Positions 14,429-20,896 of a stretch of DNA of 35,215 nucleotides are shown here, piece by piece. The stretch comes from a virus: positions 1 to 35,215 of the IMG/VR virus record IMGVR_UViG_3300028920_000177. One strand, written 5' to 3'. The stretch's first letter is position 1, and every line of letters begins with the position of its first letter. A program made the position numbers and the translations under genes. Below the pieces are notes generated by a model, which worked only from the letters and a program-made list of their open reading frames with translations, did not search any database and was not told where the DNA came from.

Positions 14429-15499
14429 ATGCGCAAAGTTTTTCGAGAGCCCAAATACCAGCGCTATGCAATTGCCAAATCTGCGAAGTTGATGCGCAGA
14501 CGAAATTCCCGAAACAAGCACAACAAGGCAGTACGGATAATCAGAAACCAGCCTGAAAGAGACAGATACAAGAGGGAAAACAGGAACAGGCTTAACCAAC
14601 TGCGGCTTAACAAAGCGAGGGGGCGAGAGGAAACAATCGTAGCCCCGAAAAAATTCAGCCTTATAGAAGAAGAAGAGCCTTACCCCACTTTTACGTTTTT
14701 TTCCCAACTGTGGGATTTTTTGTATGAAGGTTTTCCGGTCCTGCTGGACCTGAAGGATGTAGAGGAAATGACCCCAGAGGTTATTCTTTATCTTTTGTCG
14801 ATAATGGAAATATTCAAATCCAGAAACGCTCTTCAGGTAAGCGGCAATTGCCCTAAACATGAAAAATGCAAAAAGGTTTTTCAACAATCAGGGTTTTACC
14901 AGTACGTGCAATCGAATTTCAGGCAAACTCAATGGAACAAAGAAATATTGACAATAAGGCATGGGAAAAGCGTAATTGGAGAAATTGCAAACGAGGTAGG
15001 AGAATTTGCAAAATATCATTTACCGGAGGTGCCTTCCTCGGCTCTCAAGGCTTCGTATAGAATCTTGGCTGAGTGTATGGGGAATACCAAAGAACACGCA
15101 TACGCCACAATAGATTTTCCGGGGAACTGGTGGATGATGGCTTACGCCAGGGAGAACGATGTCCTTTTCTGCATTCTGGATAACGGCAGGGGAATACCTA
15201 AAACGATGAGAAAAAGGTTTGGAGAAAAATTTTACAGAAAGGAATTCGAGCTGATTTCTTCCACTATGAAGGGGGTTTACAAGGACCGATTCGTACGATC
15301 CTCTTCAGGGAAACGAACCAGGGGGAAAGGGCTACCGGCTATATACAGGCCGTATGCTTCCGGGATAATCAAGGATCTTACGGTTGTGTCGGGAAAAGGA
15401 TTCGTTCCGTTCGCGAAGGGGCAGAACCGAGAGTTGGAGAAGCCCTTCAGGGGAACTATGGTGAGTTGGACCTTGCCGAAGGGTTTCATGGGAGGCTAG
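14429..15499 (+). CDS. STAS-like/GHKL ATPase fusion, first gene of a four-gene cassette
   Basis: The 356-residue protein starts best at ATG 14429, with GGGGG 6 nt upstream; an earlier GTG at 14360 has no ribosome site. Residues about 10-70 are very rich in R, K and N. Residues about 100-162 form a STAS-like segment (FPVLLDLKDVEEMTPEVILYLL), also with CPKHEKC. The C-terminal part is a GHKL (histidine-kinase/Hsp90-type) ATPase: N box ECMGNTKEHA with E215 and N219, DNGRGIP (251-257), a GKRTRGKGL loop (294-302) and a final GTMVSW. No dimerisation helix with a phospho-acceptor histidine is seen, so it resembles a SpoIIAB-type switch kinase more than a sensor kinase. It pairs with the DUF4325 gene 4 nt downstream. 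Confidence 0.75.
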   Translation: MRKVFREPKYQRYAIAKSAKLMRRRNSRNKHNKAVRIIRNQPERDRYKRENRNRLNQLRLNKARGREETIVAPKKFSLIEEEEPYPTFTFFSQLWDFLYEGFPVLLDLKDVEEMTPEVILYLLSIMEIFKSRNALQVSGNCPKHEKCKKVFQQSGFYQYVQSNFRQTQWNKEILTIRHGKSVIGEIANEVGEFAKYHLPEVPSSALKASYRILAECMGNTKEHAYATIDFPGNWWMMAYARENDVLFCILDNGRGIPKTMRKRFGEKFYRKEFELISSTMKGVYKDRFVRSSSGKRTRGKGLPAIYRPYASGIIKDLTVVSGKGFVPFAKGQNRELEKPFRGTMVSWTLPKGFMGG

Positions 15500-15503
15500 T
15501 CGT

Positions 15504-15821
15504 ATGAAAAAGATCGTCATCGCAAAAGATTTTTCCGTTACCCCGGGTTTTCGTTACGAAACCGACGGCCCAAAATCGGGAGAAGAATTTCGCAAGAAAT
15601 TCTTGGAGCCGCTTTTCGAAGACGAAGAAAGCGACGAACAGATTTTAATCGATCTGGATGGAGCCGCTGGATATGCCACCTCTTTTTTGGAAGAAGTTTT
15701 CGGGGGCTTGGCCAGGAAATACGGAGTGGAGGTTTGTATAAGAAGACTTGAAATCAAATCCGATGAAGAACCATTTCTCATTGATGAGATAAATGAATAT
15801 ATTGAAAATGCTGGGGCGTAG
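15504..15821 (+). CDS. DUF4325 STAS-like protein
   Basis: This 105-residue protein is of the DUF4325 family. Residues about 45-75 have ILIDLDGAAGYATSFLEEVFGGLARKYG, quoted in parts as ILIDLDGAAGY and SFLEEVFGGL, which match the family pattern of a strand, a small loop and S-F-x-x-E. In STAS partner-switch proteins that loop holds a phosphorylatable Ser or Thr; here T58 and S59 lie at that place. GGGAGG precedes ATG 15504. It begins 4 nt after the ATPase gene and overlaps the next by 29 nt. Paired GHKL and DUF4325 genes recur in mobile DNA, but their role is not established. Confidence 0.8.
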   Translation: MKKIVIAKDFSVTPGFRYETDGPKSGEEFRKKFLEPLFEDEESDEQILIDLDGAAGYATSFLEEVFGGLARKYGVEVCIRRLEIKSDEEPFLIDEINEYIENAGA

Positions 15822-16431
15822 AGTTGTACCAATTTTTTGTTGTCTGACTGTTTTTGTCCTGGGGTTTGTCGTAGGTGTGGGGCGAGAAAATCTATTAAAG
15901 ATACCCGATTACTTTTTCAAAATGAATCTTGCCGAGCTGTTGAACTTTGCGGTTCCGGCTCTTACGGCGTTGATAGTGGCAACTATTGTCAGCGACAAGA
16001 ACAGTAAGATTTTGAGAAGAAGAGAGATTCTTGATTCTCTTTTGGCTAAATTGGGTGACGTTCTTGAGTCAATTGATTCGGAAGTAACAAAGTATCAAGA
16101 AACACATAGACAACAGGCCCAACAAATAAAATTAACTTCAGCGTTTGGCTTGCCCTACAGAGAAAGGCCTAAAACCGGAGAGATTATCTCTTTGTTGAAG
16201 AGATCCGGGATGCTGGTCGCTCATTTGGAAGAAGTACAAAAAGAGTTTTCTGTTCTCAGCGCATCATTTATAGGTAGAGCAAAAAACGATGTTATGGAAT
16301 TACGAAAATTGTTAACAGAAGAACCCTTCGGAAACAAGGCTATTCCTGAAGATCGCTGGAAGAGGTCTCTGACTTTGCTTAATTCTTTGCAGATGGGTAT
16401 CAGCAGAGAAAGAATATCTCTCTACAGCTAA
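15793..16431 (+). CDS. Two-helix membrane protein of the STAS/ATPase cassette
   Basis: This 212-residue protein has two probable membrane helices: residues about 11-31 (VVPIFCCLTVFVLGFVVGV in part) and about 45-66 (LLNFAVPALTALIVATIV). The rest is a cytoplasmic helical domain (about 70-212) with SKILRRREILDSLLAKLGDVLES and LRKLLTEEPFG. The start lies 29 nt inside the DUF4325 gene, so the two are coupled. No family is recognised. Two helices joined to a soluble domain next to a switch module fits an effector that acts at the inner membrane, but this is a guess. The base composition is A+T-rich like the rest of the cassette. Confidence 0.65.
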   Translation: MNILKMLGRRVVPIFCCLTVFVLGFVVGVGRENLLKIPDYFFKMNLAELLNFAVPALTALIVATIVSDKNSKILRRREILDSLLAKLGDVLESIDSEVTKYQETHRQQAQQIKLTSAFGLPYRERPKTGEIISLLKRSGMLVAHLEEVQKEFSVLSASFIGRAKNDVMELRKLLTEEPFGNKAIPEDRWKRSLTLLNSLQMGISRERISLYS

Positions 16432-16467
16432 TAAATTCTGGTTTTTGCAAAACAGTGAGGTGATTTG

Positions 16468-17010
16468 ATGGTTTTGGTTGCCGCCGCCGAAAGGGTTATG
16501 GACCACGGGTCTGATTTGTCTTTTTATCCAAACTCGTTTCTTGCTGCTATCCAAGGGAAGTCATTGGATATTATAGATATATTTCTAACTTTTTTGCTAT
16601 CCGCATTAACTCTGTTTGTTCTTTGGAAGCAACACAAATTACAACGAGTTTTGGCGCAGAAAGAACTGTTTGATTCTCGTTATAAAATCTTCAATGGCTT
16701 TATGACGTTTATTGATGAAATTATGTCTGAAGATGGTTTTGATGAGGAAAGGATGAATAAGTTCCGTCTTGACACTCTAGAAACGGTTTTTTTCTTCAAT
16801 GAAAATGATCAGATTGAAAGAAAAAAAGTGGAAGTATGGGAAAGAGCAAGAAGTCTCCTGCGTATTAGGGAAGGAAAAGAAATACCGTCTCTTAGATCTA
16901 GATTTGCTTATGAGGTGACATGCAACGACGAAAACACACTTCGTGAACAGTTTGGAGAAGTCCGAAATGATATAGAACAAATTTTTTTAAATATCATTCG
17001 AATCCAGTAG
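16468..17010 (+). CDS. Single-helix membrane protein with LFDSRY motif
   Basis: The 180-residue product starts at ATG 16468, 7 nt after GAGG in GAGGTGAT; a TTG at 16465 is possible. A membrane helix lies at about 36-53 (IFLTFLLSALTLFVLW). After it comes LQRVLAQKELFDSRYKIFNGFMTFI, which resembles the LFDxRYxxY helix following the membrane segment in a large group of small bacterial membrane proteins of unknown role. The C-terminal helical part is charged. It is the last gene of the cassette, 36 nt after the other membrane protein gene, and no further gene follows for about 240 nt. Confidence 0.65.
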   Translation: MVLVAAAERVMDHGSDLSFYPNSFLAAIQGKSLDIIDIFLTFLLSALTLFVLWKQHKLQRVLAQKELFDSRYKIFNGFMTFIDEIMSEDGFDEERMNKFRLDTLETVFFFNENDQIERKKVEVWERARSLLRIREGKEIPSLRSRFAYEVTCNDENTLREQFGEVRNDIEQIFLNIIRIQ

Positions 17011-17114
17011 TATCAAGGACGTTTCCCAAAAAAGACATGTAACAGAAAAGGGGCGTGCCGCAAAAACGCGCCTTTGGGTGATAGAAATGGATGTAAGGGT
17101 GTTCTTTCAGAGGC

Positions 17115-17158
17115 GGGGCGCGAGATGCGTAGCCCATCGGGAAGGGGCGCCCTTTTTT
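17115..17158 (+). terminator. Terminator of the four-gene cassette
   Basis: GGGCGC (17116-17121) pairs with GCGCCC (17147-17152) around an inner stem GATG (17124-17127)/CATC (17135-17138), and six T follow. It ends 5 nt before the promoter at 17164, so it separates the cassette from the regulatory genes. Confidence 0.6.
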
Positions 17159-17163
17159 GATGG

Positions 17164-17192
17164 TTGACACCAAAACGGACACATGTTACAAA
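17164..17192 (+). promoter_or_regulatory. Promoter of the regulatory island
   Basis: A consensus -35 TTGACA (17164-17169) is 17 bp from TACAAA (17187-17192), with TGT directly before it giving an extended -10. This is the best sigma70-type promoter in the window. It would drive the HTH, antirepressor and Rha genes, perhaps in the lysogen. The -10 lies in ACATGTTACA, nearly repeated as ACATGTAACA at 17035-17044. Confidence 0.7.
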
Positions 17193-17209
17193 AATGACGC
17201 AAGCAACAA

Positions 17210-17234
17210 GGGTGTGCCGCAAATAGGCGCACCC
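17210..17234 (+). other. Hairpin in the leader of the HTH gene
   Basis: GGGTGTGCC (17210-17218) pairs with GGCGCACCC (17226-17234) with one G-T pair and a 7-nt loop. It lies just after the promoter start point and ends 4 nt before AGGAGGTG, so it may regulate translation. A related sequence (GGCGTGCCGCAAAAA) occurs near 17052-17066. Confidence 0.55.
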
Positions 17235-17251
17235 GGCGAGGAGGTGTCAGC

Positions 17252-17431
17252 CTGGCCAATTTGCTTACAGTAACAGAAGCGGCAAAAAGGATTGGGGTTT
17301 CTCGTCAAACAATTTATCGGTATGTAGAGAATGGGGAGATGAAAGCCGTTCTTGTAGGGCCGAAAAAGGTGATGCGAATCCCCGAGGAAGAAGCGGAACG
17401 ATTGAAACCGCAGGAATATGAACCCAAATAA
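17252..17431 (+). CDS. Excisionase-type small HTH protein, probable CTG start
   Basis: A 59-residue frame reads MANLLTVTEAAKRIG, then VSRQTIYRYVENGEM and PKKVMRIPEEEAERL. This is the HTH_17/excisionase (MerR-type winged helix) fold: two short helices with T-E-A-A and Q-T-I-Y, then a wing. AGGAGGTG (17239-17246) is correctly spaced for CTG 17252; the next in-frame start, TTG 17261, is about 16 nt away and would remove the first residues. A CTG start is rare, so this is a point to verify. It is likely a DNA-binding regulator or an Xis-like protein for this island. Confidence 0.7.
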   Translation: MANLLTVTEAAKRIGVSRQTIYRYVENGEMKAVLVGPKKVMRIPEEEAERLKPQEYEPK

Positions 17432-17435
17432 GTAA

Positions 17436-17502
17436 GCCCTGAATGAGCTCTCCCGACCAAGAGATCCGCTCAAACAGGGCCCGGAACGGAGGAAGCCCTC
17501 CG
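17436..17502 (+). terminator. Two hairpins after the HTH gene
   Basis: GCCCTG (17436-17441) pairs with CAGGGC (17475-17480), and GAGC (17445-17448) pairs with GCTC (17468-17471) inside it. A second stem CGGAGG (17487-17492)/CCTCCG (17497-17502) follows. There is no good T-run, so these could be regulatory or a rho-assisted stop. They lie 4 nt after the HTH stop. The stretch to 17578 holds no gene, though TTGACC (17526-17531) then TACAGC after 16 bp is a weak promoter match. Confidence 0.4.
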
Positions 17503-17578
17503 CTATAAACGCATTTTATCATACTTTGACCTTTCTTTTCTTCATGCTACAGCCGCATGAAAGCGCACAGAGGGCGTT

Positions 17579-17600
17579 CTTCCGTGGACACGGAAGGAGG
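17579..17600 (+). promoter_or_regulatory. Hairpin abutting the ribosome site of the 17611 gene
   Basis: CTTCCGTG (17579-17586) and CACGGAAG (17589-17596) form a tight hairpin. Its 3' arm runs into AAGGAGG (17594-17600), the ribosome site, and seven T (17604-17610) lie between that site and ATG 17611. The hairpin would hide part of the ribosome site, and the T-run makes it terminator-like. Confidence 0.5.
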
Positions 17601-17610
17601 TCCTTTTTTT

Positions 17611-17856
17611 ATGCCCGAATGCAGGGTAAAGGAAATGACGGTAAGCGAAGGCGGCGACGTGGTGGTGGGTTTTCAGGACGGGGCGGTTCTGGTGGTAAGG
17701 GGCGGGCAGGTCGACGTTTTTTGTCCACCGGCGCTTGAAGGCGAAAAGTTTCAGGAGTTCGAGGCCTATGCGGATGCGGCAAAAACACATCTTGAGAGGG
17801 AATCGTTTCCCTGGAAGGAGGAAGTTCAATGGAACGGAAGGAAGTTGCGTCTATAG
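17611..17856 (+). CDS. Small protein of unknown function before the antirepressor
   Basis: The 81-residue product starts at ATG 17611 and begins PECRVKEMTVSEGGDVVVGF, with strands VVVGFQDGAVLVVRGGQVDVFC and a helical end (EFEAYADAAKTHLE). No family is recognised. It overlaps the antirepressor gene by 28 nt and may be coupled with it. Confidence 0.5.
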   Translation: MPECRVKEMTVSEGGDVVVGFQDGAVLVVRGGQVDVFCPPALEGEKFQEFEAYADAAKTHLERESFPWKEEVQWNGRKLRL

Positions 17857-18620
17857 AAAGAACGGAACTGATGCCGAGGGTGTTCGACTTCGAGAAAAAC
17901 GAGGTGCGGATACTGCTGGGCAAAGACGGAGAACCGTGGTTTGTGGCCAAGGATGTTGCGACGATTCTAGGGTATCTCCGGCCAGAGAACGCGGTAGCCG
18001 TGCATTGCCGGGCCAAGGAAAAGTACAATCTGGGTTACTCCCCGAATCAGGGAGGAACCCCGATTGTAACGATAATCCCCGAGCGAGACGTTTACCGCCT
18101 GATAATGCGGTCGAAGCTTCCATCGGCTGAACGTTTCGAGGAATGGGTAGTGGGAGAAGTATTGCCCGGCATCAGGAAGACGGGGCATTTCTCGATAGAG
18201 GAAGTCGGGCGCAAGGACCTGGCGCTGATGATCATACAGGCCGAAGAAGAACTTGAAGCGACAAGGGGGCAGGTAAAGCGGCTTGCTCCCAAGGCAAAGG
18301 CGTGGGACGAGACGTGCGAGGACGGTACGGCGATGTCCCTTTCGGCGGCGGCGAAGGAGCTGAAACACCTGGGCGTAGGCCCCCGGACCATCTTCCGCAA
18401 GCTTTCCGAACGCGGCGTTATCTACAGGCTGGACGGCGACTGGGTGCCGAAGCAGGTGTACATGGAGCGAGGGTTTTTCAAGGTTACGCGGGTGAACGTG
18501 GTTATAGACGGCGAGCCCCGAAGCCACAGCAAGACGCTGGTTACGCCCAAGGGGCGCGATTTTCTGGTGAGGATGCTTTCGCCCTGGGACGCCGAGGGAC
18601 GGGAGGTAATAAACATATGA
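17829..18620 (+). CDS. Phage antirepressor, Bro-N plus KilAC/ANT domain
   Basis: This 263-residue protein has a Bro-N domain (about 15-115): VRILLGKDGEPWFVAKDVATILGY and the conserved ERFEEWVVGEVLPGIRKTGHF, split here as EEWVVGEVLPGIRKTG. The C-terminal KilAC domain (about 160-260) has MSLSAAAKELKHLGVGPRTIFRKL and LVTPKGRDFLV. Antirepressors of this type bind the phage repressor to allow induction. AAGGAGG is 7 nt upstream of ATG 17829. It sits in the tail operon, far from the usual immunity region, and overlaps the next regulator by 4 nt. Confidence 0.9.
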   Translation: MERKEVASIERTELMPRVFDFEKNEVRILLGKDGEPWFVAKDVATILGYLRPENAVAVHCRAKEKYNLGYSPNQGGTPIVTIIPERDVYRLIMRSKLPSAERFEEWVVGEVLPGIRKTGHFSIEEVGRKDLALMIIQAEEELEATRGQVKRLAPKAKAWDETCEDGTAMSLSAAAKELKHLGVGPRTIFRKLSERGVIYRLDGDWVPKQVYMERGFFKVTRVNVVIDGEPRSHSKTLVTPKGRDFLVRMLSPWDAEGREVINI

Positions 18621-19357
18621 GCGATATGCAGGCTTCGCTTGGAGTAGTGGTACGGGACGAGAAGGCAGTAGTGTCGAGCAGGGATGTTGCGAGGATCTTT
18701 GAAAAAACGCACGGAATTGTGACGAGAAGCATAAGGGACCTAATCAGTAAATGCAGCCCGGAATTCGGTCAGCTCAATTTTGCATTAACCACCTTTAACG
18801 ATTCACAGAATAGAGAACAAGAGGAATTCCTTTTGTCGAAAGACGGATTTGTCCTTTTGGCAATGGGTTACACCGGCGAAAAGGCTATGAAATTCAAAGA
18901 AGCATATATCGCCGAATTCAACCGGATGGAGGACATCCTCCGCAGGGGGGACCTGGACGCCAGGGCGTGGAGAAAGCTTGCGGTGCACGACCGCAATTCG
19001 CGCGCGAGATCGGCGGCCCTGCTAATCAACACCTTGCGGCTTTTGGGCGACGCGCTTTCGGCGCCGTCGAAGCAGGTGGTAGCCAGCGAAATGACGGTAT
19101 TGCTCTGCGGGAAGAGGCTGATAGAACTTCCCCCGGTGAAGAAGTCGTTCACCGCTACGGAGATAGCCGCCGAAGCAGGGGTTTCGGCATGGAAGGTGGG
19201 GCATCTGGCCAACCTGCACGATATCAAGACCGAAGAGTACGGAATGAGCATTTTGAGCAAGTCGCCGCACTCGGACAGGCAGGTGGTGGCTTTCATCTAC
19301 AACGAGGAAGGGCGCAGGAAGCTGCTGGAGATTCTGGCCAGCGAGGAGTGCGCGTAA
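18617..19357 (+). CDS. Rha-family phage regulator
   Basis: The 246-residue protein starts at ATG 18617 behind GGGAGG and overlaps the antirepressor stop by 4 nt. The N-terminal part is a pRha domain: VVSSRDVARIFEKTHGIVTRSIRDL (about 19-43) and FLLSKDGFVLLAMGYTGEKAMKFKEAYI in parts (about 75-98). A second domain (about 175-245) has FTATEIAAEAGVSAWKVGHLA and a KilAC-like end. Rha-type proteins interfere with infection or regulate phage development. Base composition falls in the middle (about 18700-18900), so the pRha part may have been exchanged. Confidence 0.85.
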   Translation: MSDMQASLGVVVRDEKAVVSSRDVARIFEKTHGIVTRSIRDLISKCSPEFGQLNFALTTFNDSQNREQEEFLLSKDGFVLLAMGYTGEKAMKFKEAYIAEFNRMEDILRRGDLDARAWRKLAVHDRNSRARSAALLINTLRLLGDALSAPSKQVVASEMTVLLCGKRLIELPPVKKSFTATEIAAEAGVSAWKVGHLANLHDIKTEEYGMSILSKSPHSDRQVVAFIYNEEGRRKLLEILASEECA

Positions 19358-19386
19358 TGGCCGAAGGACAAAGCAATAACGCCAGG

Positions 19387-19405
19387 GCCCGCCGATTCGG
19401 CGGGC
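19387..19405 (+). terminator. Hairpin between Rha and tail tube genes
   Basis: GCCCGCCG (19387-19394) pairs perfectly with CGGCGGGC (19398-19405) over 3 nt and is followed by TCAACTTTT, a weak T-run. It is 27 nt before ATG 19433. Confidence 0.6.
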
Positions 19406-19432
19406 TCAACTTTTGAAGGGGAGTGAAGAAAG

Positions 19433-20200
19433 ATGGGAACGAACGTAAAGAACCCGGTCGACATCATCATAGGAACCGGCAGGCTGTACGTGGACGGGGT
19501 GGACGTGGGGCAGCTCGACGGCGAGGTGGAGTTCAAGCACGCCAAGACCTACTTTGAGAAGAAGGCGGGCTTCCCGGCCGCGACTATTCTGAAGATTTTG
19601 CAGGAAGAAAGCTGCGTGACAACCGTTTCGCTGCTTGAGGCCAACCTTGCGCGGCTGCGAAGCATCATCGACGAGTATCCGGAGTACGTAGAGGAGGCAG
19701 ACACCGCATCCGTGGAGGATGAAGTGGTGACGGTGCAGGCCGCCAAGAACTCGATGCTGGCGCACGATCACCTGGCGGCTTCGGTAACGGTGACGGATTC
19801 GGAAGACGGCGCCCTGACGGAGGGCGTGGACTATTACCTCGACAGGCTGGACGGGCAGATATGCCGCGTGGCCACTTCGACGAACATAGAGGACGGCGAC
19901 ACGGTGAAGGTGAGCTACGACTACGCTGTCTACGACGCATCGGGGTTCAGTTTCGGCGGCGCTTCGTCGGAATCCACTCCCCACCTGCTGGTGTTCGTGC
20001 ACAAGCGGCGCGACGGGACATACCGGGTGCTGAAGATATGGAAGGCCAAGCTGGGCGGAGATTTCGTGCTGGGGTTCAAGGACAGTTCCGAAAGCCCTGT
20101 GGCGCTGGAGATATCGGCCGAAGCCGACTCCGCCAAGGCGGCGGGGCAGCAGTTCGGCCTGGTGTTCGATACGGAGACTCCGCCCTACGGCGGGTGGTGA
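19433..20200 (+). CDS. Major tail tube protein (gpV-like)
   Basis: This 255-residue, strand-rich protein begins VKNPVDIIIGTGRLYVDGVDVGQLDG and ends with ALEISAEADSAKAAGQQFGLVFD. That fits siphophage tube proteins of the gpV family: an N-terminal arm, a beta-sandwich, and an extra central part here (about 90-165) that has DGALTEGVDYYLDRLDGQI and may be an Ig-like insertion. AGGGGAGTG precedes ATG 19433. It is followed by the tail chaperone genes, so gene order supports the call. Confidence 0.85.
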   Translation: MGTNVKNPVDIIIGTGRLYVDGVDVGQLDGEVEFKHAKTYFEKKAGFPAATILKILQEESCVTTVSLLEANLARLRSIIDEYPEYVEEADTASVEDEVVTVQAAKNSMLAHDHLAASVTVTDSEDGALTEGVDYYLDRLDGQICRVATSTNIEDGDTVKVSYDYAVYDASGFSFGGASSESTPHLLVFVHKRRDGTYRVLKIWKAKLGGDFVLGFKDSSESPVALEISAEADSAKAAGQQFGLVFDTETPPYGGW

Positions 20201-20206
20201 TGAGGG

Positions 20207-20596
20207 GTGAAGGATTTTCCGCGCCCCGAGCCGGTTAAGGTAAAGATATTCGGCCGGGAGCACGAGCTGCACCGGCTGACCAGGTCGGACGTGTGGAACC
20301 TGGCCGGAGCACTGACTGACGGTTTGCAGGACGGTCTGGAAGCCCTGACGGGAAAGGGGATCCCCGTGGCCGAAGCTGTGAAAACGGCTCTTTCGGGCGG
20401 CGGGCCCGCTCTGGCAAGGCTGCTTGAGATGAGCTTCCCGACGTTTGAGGAATGGGAGCAAATGCCGGTTCGCCACGAGCTTGCGCTGCTTGAAATGGTG
20501 TGGGACGAAAACGACATGGCGGGCATAGTAGATGATTTTTTCGACCTGGCGGGGAAGATGGCGAAGTCCTCGAAAAGGATAGCGACCCTGAAGTAG
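20207..20596 (+). CDS. Tail assembly chaperone G
   Basis: The 129-residue protein starts at GTG 20207, 6 nt after the tail tube stop, with GAGGGG upstream. It has an N-terminal strand pair (VKVKIFGREHELHRLT) and helices (ARLLEMSFPTFEEWEQMPVRHELALLEMVWDE). It is the G partner of a G/GT pair that wraps the tape measure during tail assembly. The end of the gene contains the slippery heptamer T_TTT_TTC at 20536-20542. Confidence 0.8.
   Translation: MKDFPRPEPVKVKIFGREHELHRLTRSDVWNLAGALTDGLQDGLEALTGKGIPVAEAVKTALSGGGPALARLLEMSFPTFEEWEQMPVRHELALLEMVWDENDMAGIVDDFFDLAGKMAKSSKRIATLK
20536..20542 (+). other. -1 ribosomal frameshift site T_TTT_TTC
   Basis: In the G frame the codons TTT (20537) and TTC (20540) follow a T, forming an X_XXY_YYZ heptamer. 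The -1 frame is closed by TGA at 20533-20535 directly upstream and open from 20536 to the stop at 20857-20859. The overlap therefore begins exactly at the heptamer. Continued G reading stops at 20594. Confidence 0.75.
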
Positions 20597-20859
20597 AAGG
20601 GCTGGAGTGGCCGATCATCCTTTTGGCTTTGAGGTCTTTCGGGATAGACGAGGGCGAGCTGTTCGACCGCATGACCTACTGGCAGAGCAAGGGGTACGTG
20701 AGAGCGGTGTTTCCCGCCATGGCGAGGTTCGCAAGGTTCAAGGCCGGGAGCGTTGTTTCGGAGATGTTTCCCGGCAAGGGCGGGGAAGACGAAGCGGGCC
20801 AAGGCAGCACGGTGGACGAAATGGTAGAGATGGGGCTTTTCGGGCGGGGCGAGGGGTGA
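20543..20859 (+). CDS. T extension of the tail chaperone GT (by -1 frameshift)
   Basis: Translation shifted at 20536-20542 continues in the -1 frame for 105 residues, giving a GT protein of about 217 residues. The T part holds ALRSFGIDEGELFDRMTYWQSKGYV and an acidic C terminus. In lambda, gpGT is made at a few percent of gpG and links the tape measure to the tail tube protein. The frame has no ribosome site of its own near 20623, so fusion is the simplest reading. Confidence 0.75.
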
Positions 20860-20874
20860 TTCCCTCGCCCTTTT
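20847..20874 (+). terminator. Terminator-like hairpin before the tape measure gene
   Basis: GGGCGAGGG (20847-20855) pairs with CCCTCGCCC (20862-20870) and is followed by TTTT. The GT stop codon lies in the loop. It ends 22 nt before ATG 20897. Confidence 0.65.
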
Positions 20875-20896
20875 GCTTGCCGGAGGGGGGTTCGGG

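Noticed and set aside
17078-17167. Short frame of 29 codons (from GTG 17078)
   Set aside because: It has no good ribosome site and runs through the terminator stem and T-run.
19357-19416. Short frame of 19 codons after the Rha gene
   Set aside because: It is formed mostly by the hairpin at 19387 and lacks a ribosome site.
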